In this document: in pieces, positions 1 through 11,610 of the stretch | How positions within the stretch are numbered: the stretch's first letter is position 1 | Layout: every line of letters starts with the position of its first letter | DNA from: Pedosphaera sp. | GTDB lineage: Bacteria; Verrucomicrobiota; Verrucomicrobiia; Limisphaerales; DSYF01 | DNA length: 39,082 nt | Direction: 5' to 3' | NCBI GenBank assembly: GCA_017853715.1 | Contig: JAFMIZ010000013.1 | Span: forward strand, 1-39,082 | Program-made: the position numbers and the translations under genes | The notes under the pieces: generated by a model | What the model saw: the letters and a program-made list of their open reading frames with translations, nothing else | Told to the model about the DNA's origin: nothing | The model's database searches: none

Positions 1-4
1 CATC

Positions 5-1447
5 ATGGGCATGGTCACGCTGGCCGCGTGCAAGATCGCCAACATCCTCTTCGGCCTGCCGCCGTGGCAGACCATCCTCCTATGCGGTGTGCTCAATGTC
101 GCCTTCGCCTCGCATTCCGGGCTGTGGGGTGTGCTGGTCATAGACATGATTCAATTCTTCATCAAGATGACCGCGGTGGTGGCAGCGGCCTATTTCTCCC
201 TCAAACAAGTCGGCGGACTGGAGGTGTTGATCGCCAAGCTCTCCCATCTACAGGTCGTGACTCCGGATGGCGGGCAGCCCGTGATTTCGGCCGCGGATGG
301 CTCGGGACAGGCGATCCTAGACATCCTGCCCAACTTCTCGATGTGGCAACTGGCGTTGATGATCTTCATCATGCCCATCGCCATCGGCTGGTGGGCGAAC
401 TGGTATCCGGGCGCTGAACCGGGCGGCGGAAGTTACATAGCGCAACGAATGCTGGCCTCCAAGTCGGAGAAGGATTCACTGGGTGGCACCCTCTTCTTCA
501 ACCTTGCGCATTACGTGTTGCGCCCGTGGCCCTGGATCATCACCGCGCTATGCTCGATCATTGTCTATCCCGACCTTGCTTCGATCCAGGCCGCCTTCCC
601 GAATGCGGACCCAAGACTCATCGGCCACGACAGTGCCTTTCCGGCGATGTTGAAGTTTCTTCCGGCAGGCTTTGTCGGCCTGATGGTGGGCGGACTGATC
701 GCAGCCAATTCTTCCACGATACTCACGCATCTCAACTGGGGTGCGTCTTACTTGGTGCATGATTTTTACCGCCGTTTCCTGCGGCCTGACGCGAGCGAGC
801 GGCATTATGTGAACACCGGCCGGCTGTGCACGGTGCTGTTGTACGTTCTGGCGGGTCTGCTCAGCCTGACGATGAGCTCAGCGCAGCAGGCGTTTCAGAT
901 ACTGCTCTCAATCGGTGCGGGCACGGGATTGCTTTACATCGTTCGCTGGTTTTGGTGGCGGGTTTCCGCCTGGTGCGAAGTGTCGGCCATGGTGGCTTCG
1001 CTGGTCAGCGCAGTCGGGTTTCCGTATCTTCAAACCACAGGCGTTCTGCCCCAGCTGGGTTTCGCCCAAACGACCATTTTCCAGGTGGGATTCACGACGC
1101 TGTGCTGGCTGGCCGCAGCGTTTTTGGCCCCGCAAACCGACGCCGCCAAGCTGCTGGAGTTCTACCGCAAGGTGCACCCCGCCGGACCCGGCTGGGCCAA
1201 AGTGCGGCGGATGGCGGAGGCAAGCGGCGCAAAAGCGCCCTTTCGTGGCGACCACATGGGCATGGCGACGGCTGGCTGGTTGTCTGGCTGCCTGGTCATC
1301 TGGTCCTCGTTATTCTGCATCGGCAACTTCCTTTATGGGAGGACGATGCCCGCGCTGGCCTTGTTGGCGGTGTTTGTTTTTAGCGCCAGCGCGTTGCTCT
1401 ACGTGATCAATCATCTGTGGGACCGAAAACCGGACGGACCATCCTAA
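5..1447 (+). CDS. sodium:solute symporter (SSS family), 5' end outside window
   Basis: Long multi-TM ORF with SSS-like segments (GWWANWYPGAEPGGGSYIAQRMLASKSEKDSLGGTLFFNLAHYVLRPWPW); the start is probably upstream of the window. Confidence 0.85.
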   Translation: MGMVTLAACKIANILFGLPPWQTILLCGVLNVAFASHSGLWGVLVIDMIQFFIKMTAVVAAAYFSLKQVGGLEVLIAKLSHLQVVTPDGGQPVISAADGSGQAILDILPNFSMWQLALMIFIMPIAIGWWANWYPGAEPGGGSYIAQRMLASKSEKDSLGGTLFFNLAHYVLRPWPWIITALCSIIVYPDLASIQAAFPNADPRLIGHDSAFPAMLKFLPAGFVGLMVGGLIAANSSTILTHLNWGASYLVHDFYRRFLRPDASERHYVNTGRLCTVLLYVLAGLLSLTMSSAQQAFQILLSIGAGTGLLYIVRWFWWRVSAWCEVSAMVASLVSAVGFPYLQTTGVLPQLGFAQTTIFQVGFTTLCWLAAAFLAPQTDAAKLLEFYRKVHPAGPGWAKVRRMAEASGAKAPFRGDHMGMATAGWLSGCLVIWSSLFCIGNFLYGRTMPALALLAVFVFSASALLYVINHLWDRKPDGPS

Positions 1448-1492
1448 ATCCGTGCACAGCTCGATCGGGTCCAACACGCCAGGGTAACAGAC

Positions 1493-2623
1493 ATGCATAC
1501 AACGCACGACATCCGGAGCATTGCGGAACATTTTCCAAGTTGTGGAGAGTTCCAGGGCACTGTTCCGTGGGGCAAGGGGCACATCAACGATACCTACTGC
1601 GCGGAGTTCAATCGCCTGGGGGCGTCCGTCCGTTTCATTTTTCAACGAGTCAACCGTAACGTCTTTCGAAATCCGGTTGCCCTGATGGAAAATGTCGAGC
1701 GCGTGACGGCTCACCTTGCGAGCAAGCTCAACGGCCATCCCGACGCCGGCCGCCGTGCCTTGAGGCTGGTTCGCACGGGTTCAGGATGCGCCTGGCACGT
1801 TGATGATGCGGGCAACCATTGGCGTGTCTATCCGTTCATCACGGCTGCCAGCACTTACGACAGCGTGCGCACTCCGGAGCAGGCTTTTCAGGCGGCCAAA
1901 GCCTTCGGGCATTTTCAGAAGATGCTCGCCGACCTGCCATCGCCACGGCTGCACGACACCATTCCCGACTTCCACCACACGCCGAAACGCCTGGCAGCAC
2001 TGGAGAATGCGATTGAGGCCGACGCCGTCAATCGTGCCCACTTGTGTCGCGAGGAGATCCAGTTCGCCTTCGCGCGCAAATCCATCGTCGGGCGGTTGCT
2101 GGAGGCGCAACTGCCCGAGCGCGTGACGCACAACGACACCAAGCTCAACAACGTCATGCTCGACGACGTCACGGGCGAGGGCATATGTGTCCTCGACCTC
2201 GACACCGTCATGCCCGGGGTGGCGCTCTACGATTTCGGCGACATGGTGCGCACGGCGACCAGTCCCGCGGCTGAAGACGAGCGGGATCTGTCCAAAGTCA
2301 CGATGCGTTTTCCGATGTTTGAAGCGCTTGTGCGGGGCTATCTTGGGGCGGCGGGTGATTTTTTGACGCCGGATGAGGCGCGCTGGCTGGCGTTCTCGGG
2401 AAAGCTCATCACGTTCGAAACCGGCCTTCGCTTCCTGACTGATTTCCTTGCGGGCGATGGGTATTTCAAGACGCACCGGGAATTCCACAACCTCGATCGC
2501 TGCCGCACCCAATTCCGGCTGGTCGAGTCCATTGAACTGCAGGAGAAGGCGATGCGGCAGTTGGTTGAAGAAATCGGCCGCGGTCGACGCGGTGCATTTG
2601 ACTCGCCGCGCCCTGTTCACTAG
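1493..2623 (+). CDS. aminoglycoside phosphotransferase-fold kinase, NahK (N-acetylhexosamine 1-kinase)-like
   Basis: Kinase catalytic motif '[15 protein letters not shown]...[22 protein letters not shown]', typical of the NahK/APH family; lies downstream of the symporter. Confidence 0.75.
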   Translation: MHTTHDIRSIAEHFPSCGEFQGTVPWGKGHINDTYCAEFNRLGASVRFIFQRVNRNVFRNPVALMENVERVTAHLASKLNGHPDAGRRALRLVRTGSGCAWHVDDAGNHWRVYPFITAASTYDSVRTPEQAFQAAKAFGHFQKMLADLPSPRLHDTIPDFHHTPKRLAALENAIEADAVNRAHLCREEIQFAFARKSIVGRLLEAQLPERVTHNDTKLNNVMLDDVTGEGICVLDLDTVMPGVALYDFGDMVRTATSPAAEDERDLSKVTMRFPMFEALVRGYLGAAGDFLTPDEARWLAFSGKLITFETGLRFLTDFLAGDGYFKTHREFHNLDRCRTQFRLVESIELQEKAMRQLVEEIGRGRRGAFDSPRPVH

Positions 2624-2667
2624 GCTGCGGCTTCGTTCGGAGAAACCAGATCAGAGAGGAACAATTT

Positions 2668-3744
2668 ATGCCCCCAAAAGCCGCAGAAAAGAACAGCGAC
2701 GCCAAGGAAATCAAGGCGGCCGAGACCGCCAAAGTTGCCGCCACCCGGCAGCGCGATCTGGACGCCGCCATTTCCACGATCACGAAATCCTATGGGGAAG
2801 GTGCCATCATGCGCCTCGGCTCGGCGCAGGCCCTGAAGCAAATCGAGGTCATTCCCACCGGGGCGCTGGCGGTGGACCTGGCGCTGGGTGTCGGCGGTGT
2901 GCCGCGCGGGCGCGTGGTGGAGATTTACGGGCCTGAATCGTCTGGCAAAACCACGCTCATGCTGCACGTCATTGCCAATGCGCAAAAGAACGGCGGCCTC
3001 GCGGCTTTCATCGACGCCGAGCACGCACTGGACCCGGCCTACGCCAAGAAGCTGGGTGTAAACCTCGACGACCTGCTGGTGTCGCAGCCTGATTCCGGCG
3101 AGGAAGCGTTGACCATTTGCGAAACCCTGGCGCGTTCCAACGCCTTGGACGTGATTGTGGTGGACTCCGTGGCGGCACTTGTGCCGAAGGCGGAATTGGA
3201 GGGTGACATGGGCATGGCCACGATGGGGATGCAGGCACGCTTGATGAGCCAGGCGCTGCGCAAGCTGACGGCCATTTTGAGCAAGTCCAAGTGCACGTGC
3301 GTGTTCACCAACCAGCTGCGTGAAAAGGTGGGCGTGATGTTCGGCAATCCCGAGACGACGCCGGGCGGCAAGGCGCTCAAGTTCTACGCCAGTGTACGCA
3401 TTGACATCCGCCGCAAGGACACGTTGAAGGACGCGGCGGGGAACGCCACGGGCAACCATGTGAAGGTGAAGATCGTCAAGAACAAGGTGGCGCCGCCATT
3501 CGCAGAGGCCGAGTTCGACATCATCTACAATCACGGCATTGATAAAGAGGGCAGCGTCCTTGAGGTGGGAATCGACAACGGTGTGGTGGACAAGAAGGGT
3601 GCGTGGTTGCAGTTCAACGGCGAACTCATCGGTCAAGGCAAGGACGCGGCCAAAAAAGCGCTCATTGAAAAGCCCGAACTTGGCAGACAGATCATCGAGG
3701 CCATCATGGCCAAGCGCGCGGCCGCGGTGCCTGCGGACAAGTAA
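2668..3744 (+). CDS. recA: recombinase RecA
   Basis: Walker A '[10 protein letters not shown]', '[17 protein letters not shown]', '[17 protein letters not shown]'; purine-rich AGAGAGGA upstream of ATG. Confidence 0.98.
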   Translation: MPPKAAEKNSDAKEIKAAETAKVAATRQRDLDAAISTITKSYGEGAIMRLGSAQALKQIEVIPTGALAVDLALGVGGVPRGRVVEIYGPESSGKTTLMLHVIANAQKNGGLAAFIDAEHALDPAYAKKLGVNLDDLLVSQPDSGEEALTICETLARSNALDVIVVDSVAALVPKAELEGDMGMATMGMQARLMSQALRKLTAILSKSKCTCVFTNQLREKVGVMFGNPETTPGGKALKFYASVRIDIRRKDTLKDAAGNATGNHVKVKIVKNKVAPPFAEAEFDIIYNHGIDKEGSVLEVGIDNGVVDKKGAWLQFNGELIGQGKDAAKKALIEKPELGRQIIEAIMAKRAAAVPADK

Positions 3745-3760
3745 TCTTTGGCATTCAATC

Positions 3761-3798
3761 GGGGCTGCACCGGGTTCGGCGCAGCCCCCTCTTTTTTT
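3761..3798 (+). terminator. intrinsic terminator after recA
   Basis: GGGGCTGC(3761-3768)-12 nt-GCAGCCCC(3781-3788) followed by CT-C-TTTTTTT (T run 3792-3798). Confidence 0.85.
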
Positions 3799-5349
3799 GT
3801 GAGCGCCAAGCTGTCCAAGACCATTCGCAATCTGGTGGTCGTTTTGGGCGATCAGCTCGACCGCGAGTCAGCAGCGTTTGATGGTTTCGATCCCAAGCGC
3901 GACGTGGTTTGGATGGCGGAGGTGTCGCAGGAATCCACCAAGGTCTGGTCGCACAAGGCACGCATCGCCGTCTTTCTCTCGGCGATGCGGCATTTCCGCG
4001 AGGAATTGGCAGGGCAACGCCACTGGCCGGTCTGGTATGCCGAGTTGAATTCGAAGGCGAGCAAGGGGGCGTTGGGCAAGACACTGGGCGCATTTCTGGA
4101 GCAGCATGCTGTTGAGTTAGTGGTCTTGGTGGAACCCGGTGAATGGGATGTGCGCGAGGAAATCCGGGCGGCAGCAAAGCAAGCGGGTGTTGCACTGGAG
4201 GAGCGCGAGGACCGCCATTTCCTCTGCTCGCGCGCGGAGTTCGCCGCGCACGCCAAGGGCCGCAAACAATTGCGGATGGAATTCTTCTACCGCGAGATGC
4301 GGCGCAAGCATGACGTCCTGATGGAGCAAGGCGAGCCGGTGGGCGGCGCGTGGAACTTCGACGCCGAAAATCGGGGCAGCTTTGACAAGGATGGCCCTGG
4401 ACTTTTGTCCAAGCCAGTCCAGTTCCAGCCGGACCCTATCACCAGGCAGGTGCTGAAACTCGTCGAGGAACAATTTCCGGAACATCCCGGCAAGTTGCAG
4501 CAATTCGACTGGCCGGTGACGCCGAGCGACGCGCAGCGGGCGCTGGCTGATTTCATCGAGAATCGGCTGCCCCTCTTCGGCCAATACCAAGATGCCATGT
4601 GGACGGGCGAAGCGTGGCTGTATCATTCGCGCATTGCAGCGGCCATGAACCTAAAGTTGATCCATCCGCGCGAGGTCATTCGTGCCGCCGAGCAGGCGTG
4701 GCAGAAGAAACGTGCTCCGCTGGCAGCAGTTGAGGGGTTCATCCGACAGATTCTTGGCTGGCGCGAATATGTGCGGGGCATCTACTGGCAATGCATGCCG
4801 CAGTATCGCGACCGCAATGCGCTCGACGCCCAGCAACCGCTACCCGACTTCTACTGGACGGGGGAGACGGAGATGAATTGTTTGCGCCACGCGTTGAAGC
4901 AGACGCTCGAACTTGGCTACGCGCATCACATCCAACGTCTCATGGTCACAGGGCTCTACGCATTGCTGCTCGGTGTGCGCCCGCGGGCGGTGCATGAGTG
5001 GTATCTTGCCGTTTACGTGGATGCCATCGAGTGGGTCGAACTGCCGAACACGCTGGGCATGTCGCAATACGCAGATGGTGGCGTGATGGCGTCCAAGCCC
5101 TATGCGGCGAGCGGCAAGTACATCCAGCGGATGAGCAATTATTGCGATGGCTGCCGCTTCGAACCCAGCAAGAGCACGGGGAAAGATGCTTGTCCGTTCA
5201 CCACGCTTTACTGGGACTTCCTGTTGCGGCACGCGGAGGCGTTGAAAGGAAATCCACGGATGCTGATGCAGTTGCGCAATCTTTCGCGGTTGGATGAAAA
5301 TGCACGGGCAGCAATCCGCGGGCAGGCAGGAGTTCTGAGAAAGCCCTGA
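3799..5349 (+). CDS. cryptochrome/photolyase-related protein, FeS-BCP ((6-4) photolyase-like) family
   Basis: N-terminus 'RNLVVVLGDQLD', C-terminal 'EMNCLRHAL', 'NYCDGCRFEPSKSTGKDACPFTTLYWDFL' Cys pattern expected for a [4Fe-4S] ligand set. GTG start at 3799 is preferred because the ORF-track start (3748) would translate the recA terminator. Confidence 0.88.
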   Translation: MSAKLSKTIRNLVVVLGDQLDRESAAFDGFDPKRDVVWMAEVSQESTKVWSHKARIAVFLSAMRHFREELAGQRHWPVWYAELNSKASKGALGKTLGAFLEQHAVELVVLVEPGEWDVREEIRAAAKQAGVALEEREDRHFLCSRAEFAAHAKGRKQLRMEFFYREMRRKHDVLMEQGEPVGGAWNFDAENRGSFDKDGPGLLSKPVQFQPDPITRQVLKLVEEQFPEHPGKLQQFDWPVTPSDAQRALADFIENRLPLFGQYQDAMWTGEAWLYHSRIAAAMNLKLIHPREVIRAAEQAWQKKRAPLAAVEGFIRQILGWREYVRGIYWQCMPQYRDRNALDAQQPLPDFYWTGETEMNCLRHALKQTLELGYAHHIQRLMVTGLYALLLGVRPRAVHEWYLAVYVDAIEWVELPNTLGMSQYADGGVMASKPYAASGKYIQRMSNYCDGCRFEPSKSTGKDACPFTTLYWDFLLRHAEALKGNPRMLMQLRNLSRLDENARAAIRGQAGVLRKP

Positions 5350-5352
5350 CCC

Positions 5353-6507
5353 TTACAGGGAGGCCTGTAAAACGTCAGTCAGTTCGTCGGGTGTAAGCTG
5401 AAGTGGATTGCCCCGCATACTGCTGGCGTTCTGCGCCTTCGCGACGACATCGGCGAGCTGATCCTGAGTGACGCCATATCGGCGCAGTGGTGGGATCGCC
5501 AAATCGCGCACCAACGCTTGAACCCACTGAATACCTGCCTCCGCTGTCGCTGTAGGTGAACCCGTGAGCAGTCTTGCGACCTCATCAAACCGGGCGAGAG
5601 CCGGGTTCTCCGGGCTGCGCGACTGCAACGCGCGCAGGTTTGCGCCCATCACGTGCGGCAGGAGCGCGGCGCAGACGGCTCCGTGGGGTGCCGGAAACAT
5701 TCCGCCGATCGGTCCGGCAAAACCATGCGCGGCGCCGAGGCCCGCATTAGCCAGCGCCATGCCGCTGAACAGGCTGGCCAAGGCCATGTTCTCGCGGGCA
5801 GCAAGGTGAGAACCATCGTCACAAACACGACGCAGTGATTGCGCGGCGCGGCGGATGCCTTCCACGCAAAGCGCGTCGGTCATCGGATTCGCGCGACAGG
5901 AAACGTAGGGTTCGATCAATTGGGTCAACGCGTCCAGGCCCGAGGCGGCGCTGATCTCTCGTGGGAGCTTCAAAGTGAGTTGCGGGTCCACCAAGGCGAC
6001 CTTGGGCAGCATGAGCTGGCTGCGCAGGCTGACCTTCACCCGATGCCCGGGGGAGGCGAGGACGGCATTGCGGGTGACTTCTGCGCCCGTGCCGGACGTG
6101 GTCGGGATGGCTGTGAAGGGAGCGGGGGACTGGGGCAGCGGTTTGCCGTCACCAATCACTTCGAGGTAATCCAGCACCGCGCCCGGGTTGGTCAGCAAGG
6201 CGGCAATGGCTTTGCCCCCGTCAATCGCGCTCCCGCCGCCGAGGCTGATCACCTGGTCGCACGCGCGTTGCTTCGCGAGGGCAACACCACGCTGCACGGT
6301 GGAGATCTCCGGTTCGCCCGCGATTGAGAATGCCGTGGACTGCACACCGGCTTGCTCCAGTAATTTGCTCAAGCGTTCAGCGCGCTCAGGCTTGCTGCCG
6401 GTCACCAGCAGCGCATGGGTGCCCATGCTGCGCGCGATGGGTCCGATGTCTGCAAGCGACCCGGAGCCGAACATGATCCGCGTGGCCGTGGCGAATTCAA
6501 AGCGCAT
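5353..6507 (-). CDS. iron-containing alcohol dehydrogenase
   Basis: 'GGGSAIDGGKAIAALLTNPG', 'AIPTTSGTGAEVTRNAV', 'GAAHGFAGPIGGMFPAPHGAVCAALLPHVM' (Fe-ADH motifs). Confidence 0.92.
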   Translation of the reverse strand: MRFEFATATRIMFGSGSLADIGPIARSMGTHALLVTGSKPERAERLSKLLEQAGVQSTAFSIAGEPEISTVQRGVALAKQRACDQVISLGGGSAIDGGKAIAALLTNPGAVLDYLEVIGDGKPLPQSPAPFTAIPTTSGTGAEVTRNAVLASPGHRVKVSLRSQLMLPKVALVDPQLTLKLPREISAASGLDALTQLIEPYVSCRANPMTDALCVEGIRRAAQSLRRVCDDGSHLAARENMALASLFSGMALANAGLGAAHGFAGPIGGMFPAPHGAVCAALLPHVMGANLRALQSRSPENPALARFDEVARLLTGSPTATAEAGIQWVQALVRDLAIPPLRRYGVTQDQLADVVAKAQNASSMRGNPLQLTPDELTDVLQASL

Positions 6508-6508
6508 C

Positions 6509-6814
6509 TTACCAGTTGGCGTCGGCGGGAAAGAGGCTGGCGTATCTCACGCTGGCGCGCGGCTCGGCCATCATCGGGGCCACGGTGTCGCGCCAGACCT
6601 GATAATGTTTCGTCTCCTTGTGCGCGGCGGGTGCTCCGGGAGTGCGATACGCCTCCACCAAAACGAACTTCGCCAGATCATCCTGGTGTTGCACGACATC
6701 GAAGCCTGCCACGCCCGTCTCCTGCACGCTGTGGCGCGCGTTCTCCACGGTAGCGGCCTTGAAGGCCTCAACGTATTCCGGTTTCACGTGAACATGGACA
6801 TGAACGACGAGCAT
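6509..6814 (-). CDS. antibiotic biosynthesis monooxygenase (ABM) domain protein
   Basis: '[71 protein letters not shown]' is a typical ABM/LsrG-like fold sequence. Confidence 0.85.
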   Translation of the reverse strand: MLVVHVHVHVKPEYVEAFKAATVENARHSVQETGVAGFDVVQHQDDLAKFVLVEAYRTPGAPAAHKETKHYQVWRDTVAPMMAEPRASVRYASLFPADANW

Positions 6815-6874
6815 GGCGGCAGAGTAATGGTGAACCCGATTTCCGGCAACGTGGTCTTCGTGGTGGGCGGTGGG

Positions 6875-7624
6875 TTAAAAACGGAAGTTGAGAATCAATT
6901 GCAGTCCGCTCAGGGTCAGTGCCAGCAGCACGGCACGCAGAAACCATTTCTCGTTGAAGCGGCGATTCAACCATACGCCCAGCCGGACGCCGATGGGGAC
7001 CAGCGGGACAAGATAGAGGCTATTGATGAACGTGCCCTGGGTGATTACGCCGTTGGCGACGAAGAAGGGCACTTTGATCCAGTTGATCCAGAAGAAAACC
7101 AGCACGTTAGTGGCCACGAAGATCTCCTTAGGCAACCGCTGGGGAACGAGAAACATGCTGACCACCGGGCCGGCGCCGTGCGCGAAACTGGATGTGATGC
7201 CGGCGGCGATGCCGCAGGGGATGCCGACGGAGTGATTCGGAGCGAAGGCGCCCTCGGCGGCAAAGATCCACTCACGCAGCAGATGAAAGAGAACGAAGGC
7301 GATGGCGATCGCTCCAATAGCGATGTTCAGCTGGCGCGAGGAGAAATGTCCGACGAAGTGAACGCCTACGATGATTCCCAACACCGCCCCGGGCAGCAAG
7401 AACTTCAGGTTACGCGCATCCCATTTGCGCCAGTAATGCCACAGCGAGAAGAAATCGCCCGCGCAGAGCAGGGGCAGCACCATGCCGACAGCTTCCTTGG
7501 ACGGAAAGGCCAACGCGCAAAGCGGTGTGGTAAGCACGCCGAGTCCGCCGCCGAAGCCTGCCTTACTGATTCCGATGAAAAGCACGGCAAGTCCGGCGAT
7601 CAACCAATTTTGCCACTCTTGCAC
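6875..7624 (-). CDS. sulfite exporter TauE/SafE family membrane protein
   Basis: 'FIGISKAGFGGGLGVLTTPLCALAFPSKEAVGMVLPLLCAGDFFSLWHYWRKWD'. Confidence 0.88.
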   Translation of the reverse strand: MQEWQNWLIAGLAVLFIGISKAGFGGGLGVLTTPLCALAFPSKEAVGMVLPLLCAGDFFSLWHYWRKWDARNLKFLLPGAVLGIIVGVHFVGHFSSRQLNIAIGAIAIAFVLFHLLREWIFAAEGAFAPNHSVGIPCGIAAGITSSFAHGAGPVVSMFLVPQRLPKEIFVATNVLVFFWINWIKVPFFVANGVITQGTFINSLYLVPLVPIGVRLGVWLNRRFNEKWFLRAVLLALTLSGLQLILNFRF

Positions 7625-7686
7625 GCCGTTCGATTACGCGGTGATGGCGATGCTGTCCATGATTGAATTCGACTTGATGCCGACAA

Positions 7687-7714
7687 AAACGCCCCCGGCG
7701 AACCGGAGGCGTTT
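7687..7714 (-). terminator. intrinsic terminator for the minus-strand mscS-like gene
   Basis: Minus strand AAACGCC-T-CCGG-TTCG-CCGG-G-GGCGTTTTTG: UUCG tetraloop hairpin with T run. Confidence 0.8.
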
Positions 7715-7735
7715 ATCCGCGGAATGTGGGCGAGC

Positions 7736-8597
7736 TTACCTCACCTGGAAGAGATGCACGTCGCGTTGCGGGAACGGGATGGTGATGCCTTCCTGGTCGA
7801 ACGTGAGCTTCACCTTCTCAGTGGCGTCAAACTGAAGGGGCCTGTAGTCGCGGATTTCGCCAAACGCGCATGGTGAAATTGACCGAACTCCCGCCCAACT
7901 GGCCCAAGAGGATCTGCGGCGCTGGATCCTGCAGCACGCGCGGGTCGGACCCGGCAATCTGCCTGAGGGCCGACTTCACCTTCTGGATGTCATCGCGGCA
8001 GCTCACGCCAAAGACCAGATCAATGCGGCGCGTCGCCATGGCGGAGAATTTGGTGATGTTGCCGCCCATGATCTTGGAATCGGGCACGGTGACCCGGCGA
8101 TTATCGGGTGTGTTCAAGATGGTGGTGAACACCTGGATTTCATCCACGACACCCGCGGTGCCGTCCGCTTCAACGTAATCGCCCTCCTTGAACGGGCGGA
8201 AGATGACCGTAAGAAAACCGGCGGCAAAGTTGGACCACGGACCTTGCAGTGCGAGACCGATGGCCAGACCGGTGGCACCGATGATGGCAACGAGCGAAGT
8301 GGTCTTCACCCCGACGCGCTCCAGCGCAGCCAAGACCACGCAGACCATCAACGAAACGCAGGTGAAGTTCGCCACAAACCCGATGATGATGGCGTCGAGG
8401 TTGCGTCTGGCCAGGATGCGGCTGAGGATGTTCTTGCAGAGCCTGGCAGCCCATGCGCCGACGATGAGGATGAGGACGGCGAAGAGTGCGGGCAGCGCGT
8501 AAGCCAGCAAACAGGATTGCACGAAATCGGAGTTGAACCATTGGTTCGCCTGCCCGGCGGACTGCGGAGCGGCGCCCGCGGGGTTGGTTTCATCCAT
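7736..8597 (-). pseudogene. MscS-family mechanosensitive ion channel, disrupted by frameshift
   Basis: ORF 8597-7827 encodes the N-terminal/beta domain through 'SSVNFTMRVW'; the expected C-terminus '...DYRPLQFDATEKVKLTFDQEGITIPFPQRDVHLFQVR' is in another frame (ORF 7736..7957). Disruption lies at about 7844-7862. Confidence 0.8.
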
Positions 8598-8775
8598 GGG
8601 TTGTTTTCGTGTTCAAGTTCCCGCAAATCCCGCATGGCGGGCGTGGCATCCAAAGACGCACAGACCCACCGGTCGCCGCTGGGGGAGGCGTGCGGGAATG
8701 CTGCGTGCCAAAAAAATCCCAAACGAACGTCGCCTCCGTCAAGAAAGCCAAACACAGCCACCCGCCGGACACGCT

Positions 8776-10833
<2,058 letters not shown>

Positions 10834-11014
10834 GGAGCGCGGAGTGTAATTTCGGCTGGCTCAGAGGCAAGGTGATAGCGGGGATTTATCAAACTAATCG
10901 CTTCGGATTGAACAGGCTGTGAAGAAAGCGACAGGCTGGAGGGACGGTGGAGAACCTTTTTGTTTCATAGGTGCCTGAAACTCAGGCTGACACAGAAACG
11001 ACACGAATGGAGGA

Positions 11015-11043
11015 TTGTTCGGGCACGCCCGTTGCTCTACAAT
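11015..11043 (+). promoter_or_regulatory. candidate sigma70-type promoter upstream of the CBM48 protein
   Basis: TTGTTC (11015-11020) - 17 bp - TACAAT (11038-11043), 39 bp before the proposed ATG. Confidence 0.45.
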
Positions 11044-11082
11044 ATGAGGCCCGATTCTTTCGTCGGGAAACGCAGAACAGTC

Positions 11083-11520
11083 ATGACCAAGAGCAAGAAC
11101 ACAAAAGCCAAGGCTCCTGCGCAAGCCAAGGTGGTTTATGAAATCGCGCAGCCCATCACCGTAAAACCTGCCAAGCACCCCGCGAAGACCAAGGCCAAAG
11201 CCAAGGCTCCCGCCGCGCCTGCCCCGGTTGAAGCGGCGAAGCCGGTGGCAGCCGCTCCCGCGGCGCCAGTCACCCCGAAGATCCGCCTGGAAATCTCCAA
11301 GCCCGGTGCCCAATCGGTGGCCGTGGCCGGTTCCTTCAATTCCTGGCAGCCGGAACAGGCCAGCAGCACCGGCAGCGGTGGCTGGGTCAAAGAACTTACC
11401 GTCGGCCCCGGCCGCTACGAATACATGCTCGTGGTGGACGGCCAGTGGATGGCCGACCCGAATGCCAAGGAATACGTCCCGAATCCGTTCGGTGGCCAGA
11501 ATTCCGTGCTGGTCGTTTGA
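11083..11520 (+). CDS. Lys/Ala/Pro-rich protein with C-terminal CBM48 / AMPK-type glycogen-binding domain
   Basis: 'RLEISKPGAQSVAVAGSFNSWQPEQ...GGWVKELTVGPGRYEYMLVVDGQWMADPNAKEYVPNPFGGQNSVLVV'. Start at 11083 is preferred over ORF-track 10960. Confidence 0.85.
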   Translation: MTKSKNTKAKAPAQAKVVYEIAQPITVKPAKHPAKTKAKAKAPAAPAPVEAAKPVAAAPAAPVTPKIRLEISKPGAQSVAVAGSFNSWQPEQASSTGSGGWVKELTVGPGRYEYMLVVDGQWMADPNAKEYVPNPFGGQNSVLVV

Positions 11521-11556
11521 TCTGCCCGCGCGATTGGTTCGCGCCAGCGACTCCGC

Positions 11557-11604
11557 AGACGCCTCGCAACTGTCGTGACAGACAGGCGAGGCGTCTCTAT
11601 TTTG
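11557..11604 (+). terminator. intrinsic terminator after the CBM48 gene
   Basis: AGACGCCTCGC (11557-11567) / GCGAGGCGTCT (11586-11596), followed by CTATTTTG. Confidence 0.75.
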
Positions 11605-11610
11605 CGGGGC

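Noticed and set aside
2624-2667. Possible SOS box upstream of recA
   Set aside because: No convincing TGTTC-N4-GAACA, CTG-N10-CAG or GAAC-N4-GTTC palindrome seen in the 44-nt gap.
3748-3798. ORF-track N-terminal extension of the photolyase (MAFNRGCTGFGAAPSFF)
   Set aside because: Encoded by the recA terminator hairpin itself; not homologous to photolyase N-termini.
6188-7666. 492-aa plus-strand ORF over Fe-ADH, ABM and TauE genes
   Set aside because: Spans three clear minus-strand genes and has no family signature; a GC-rich shadow ORF.
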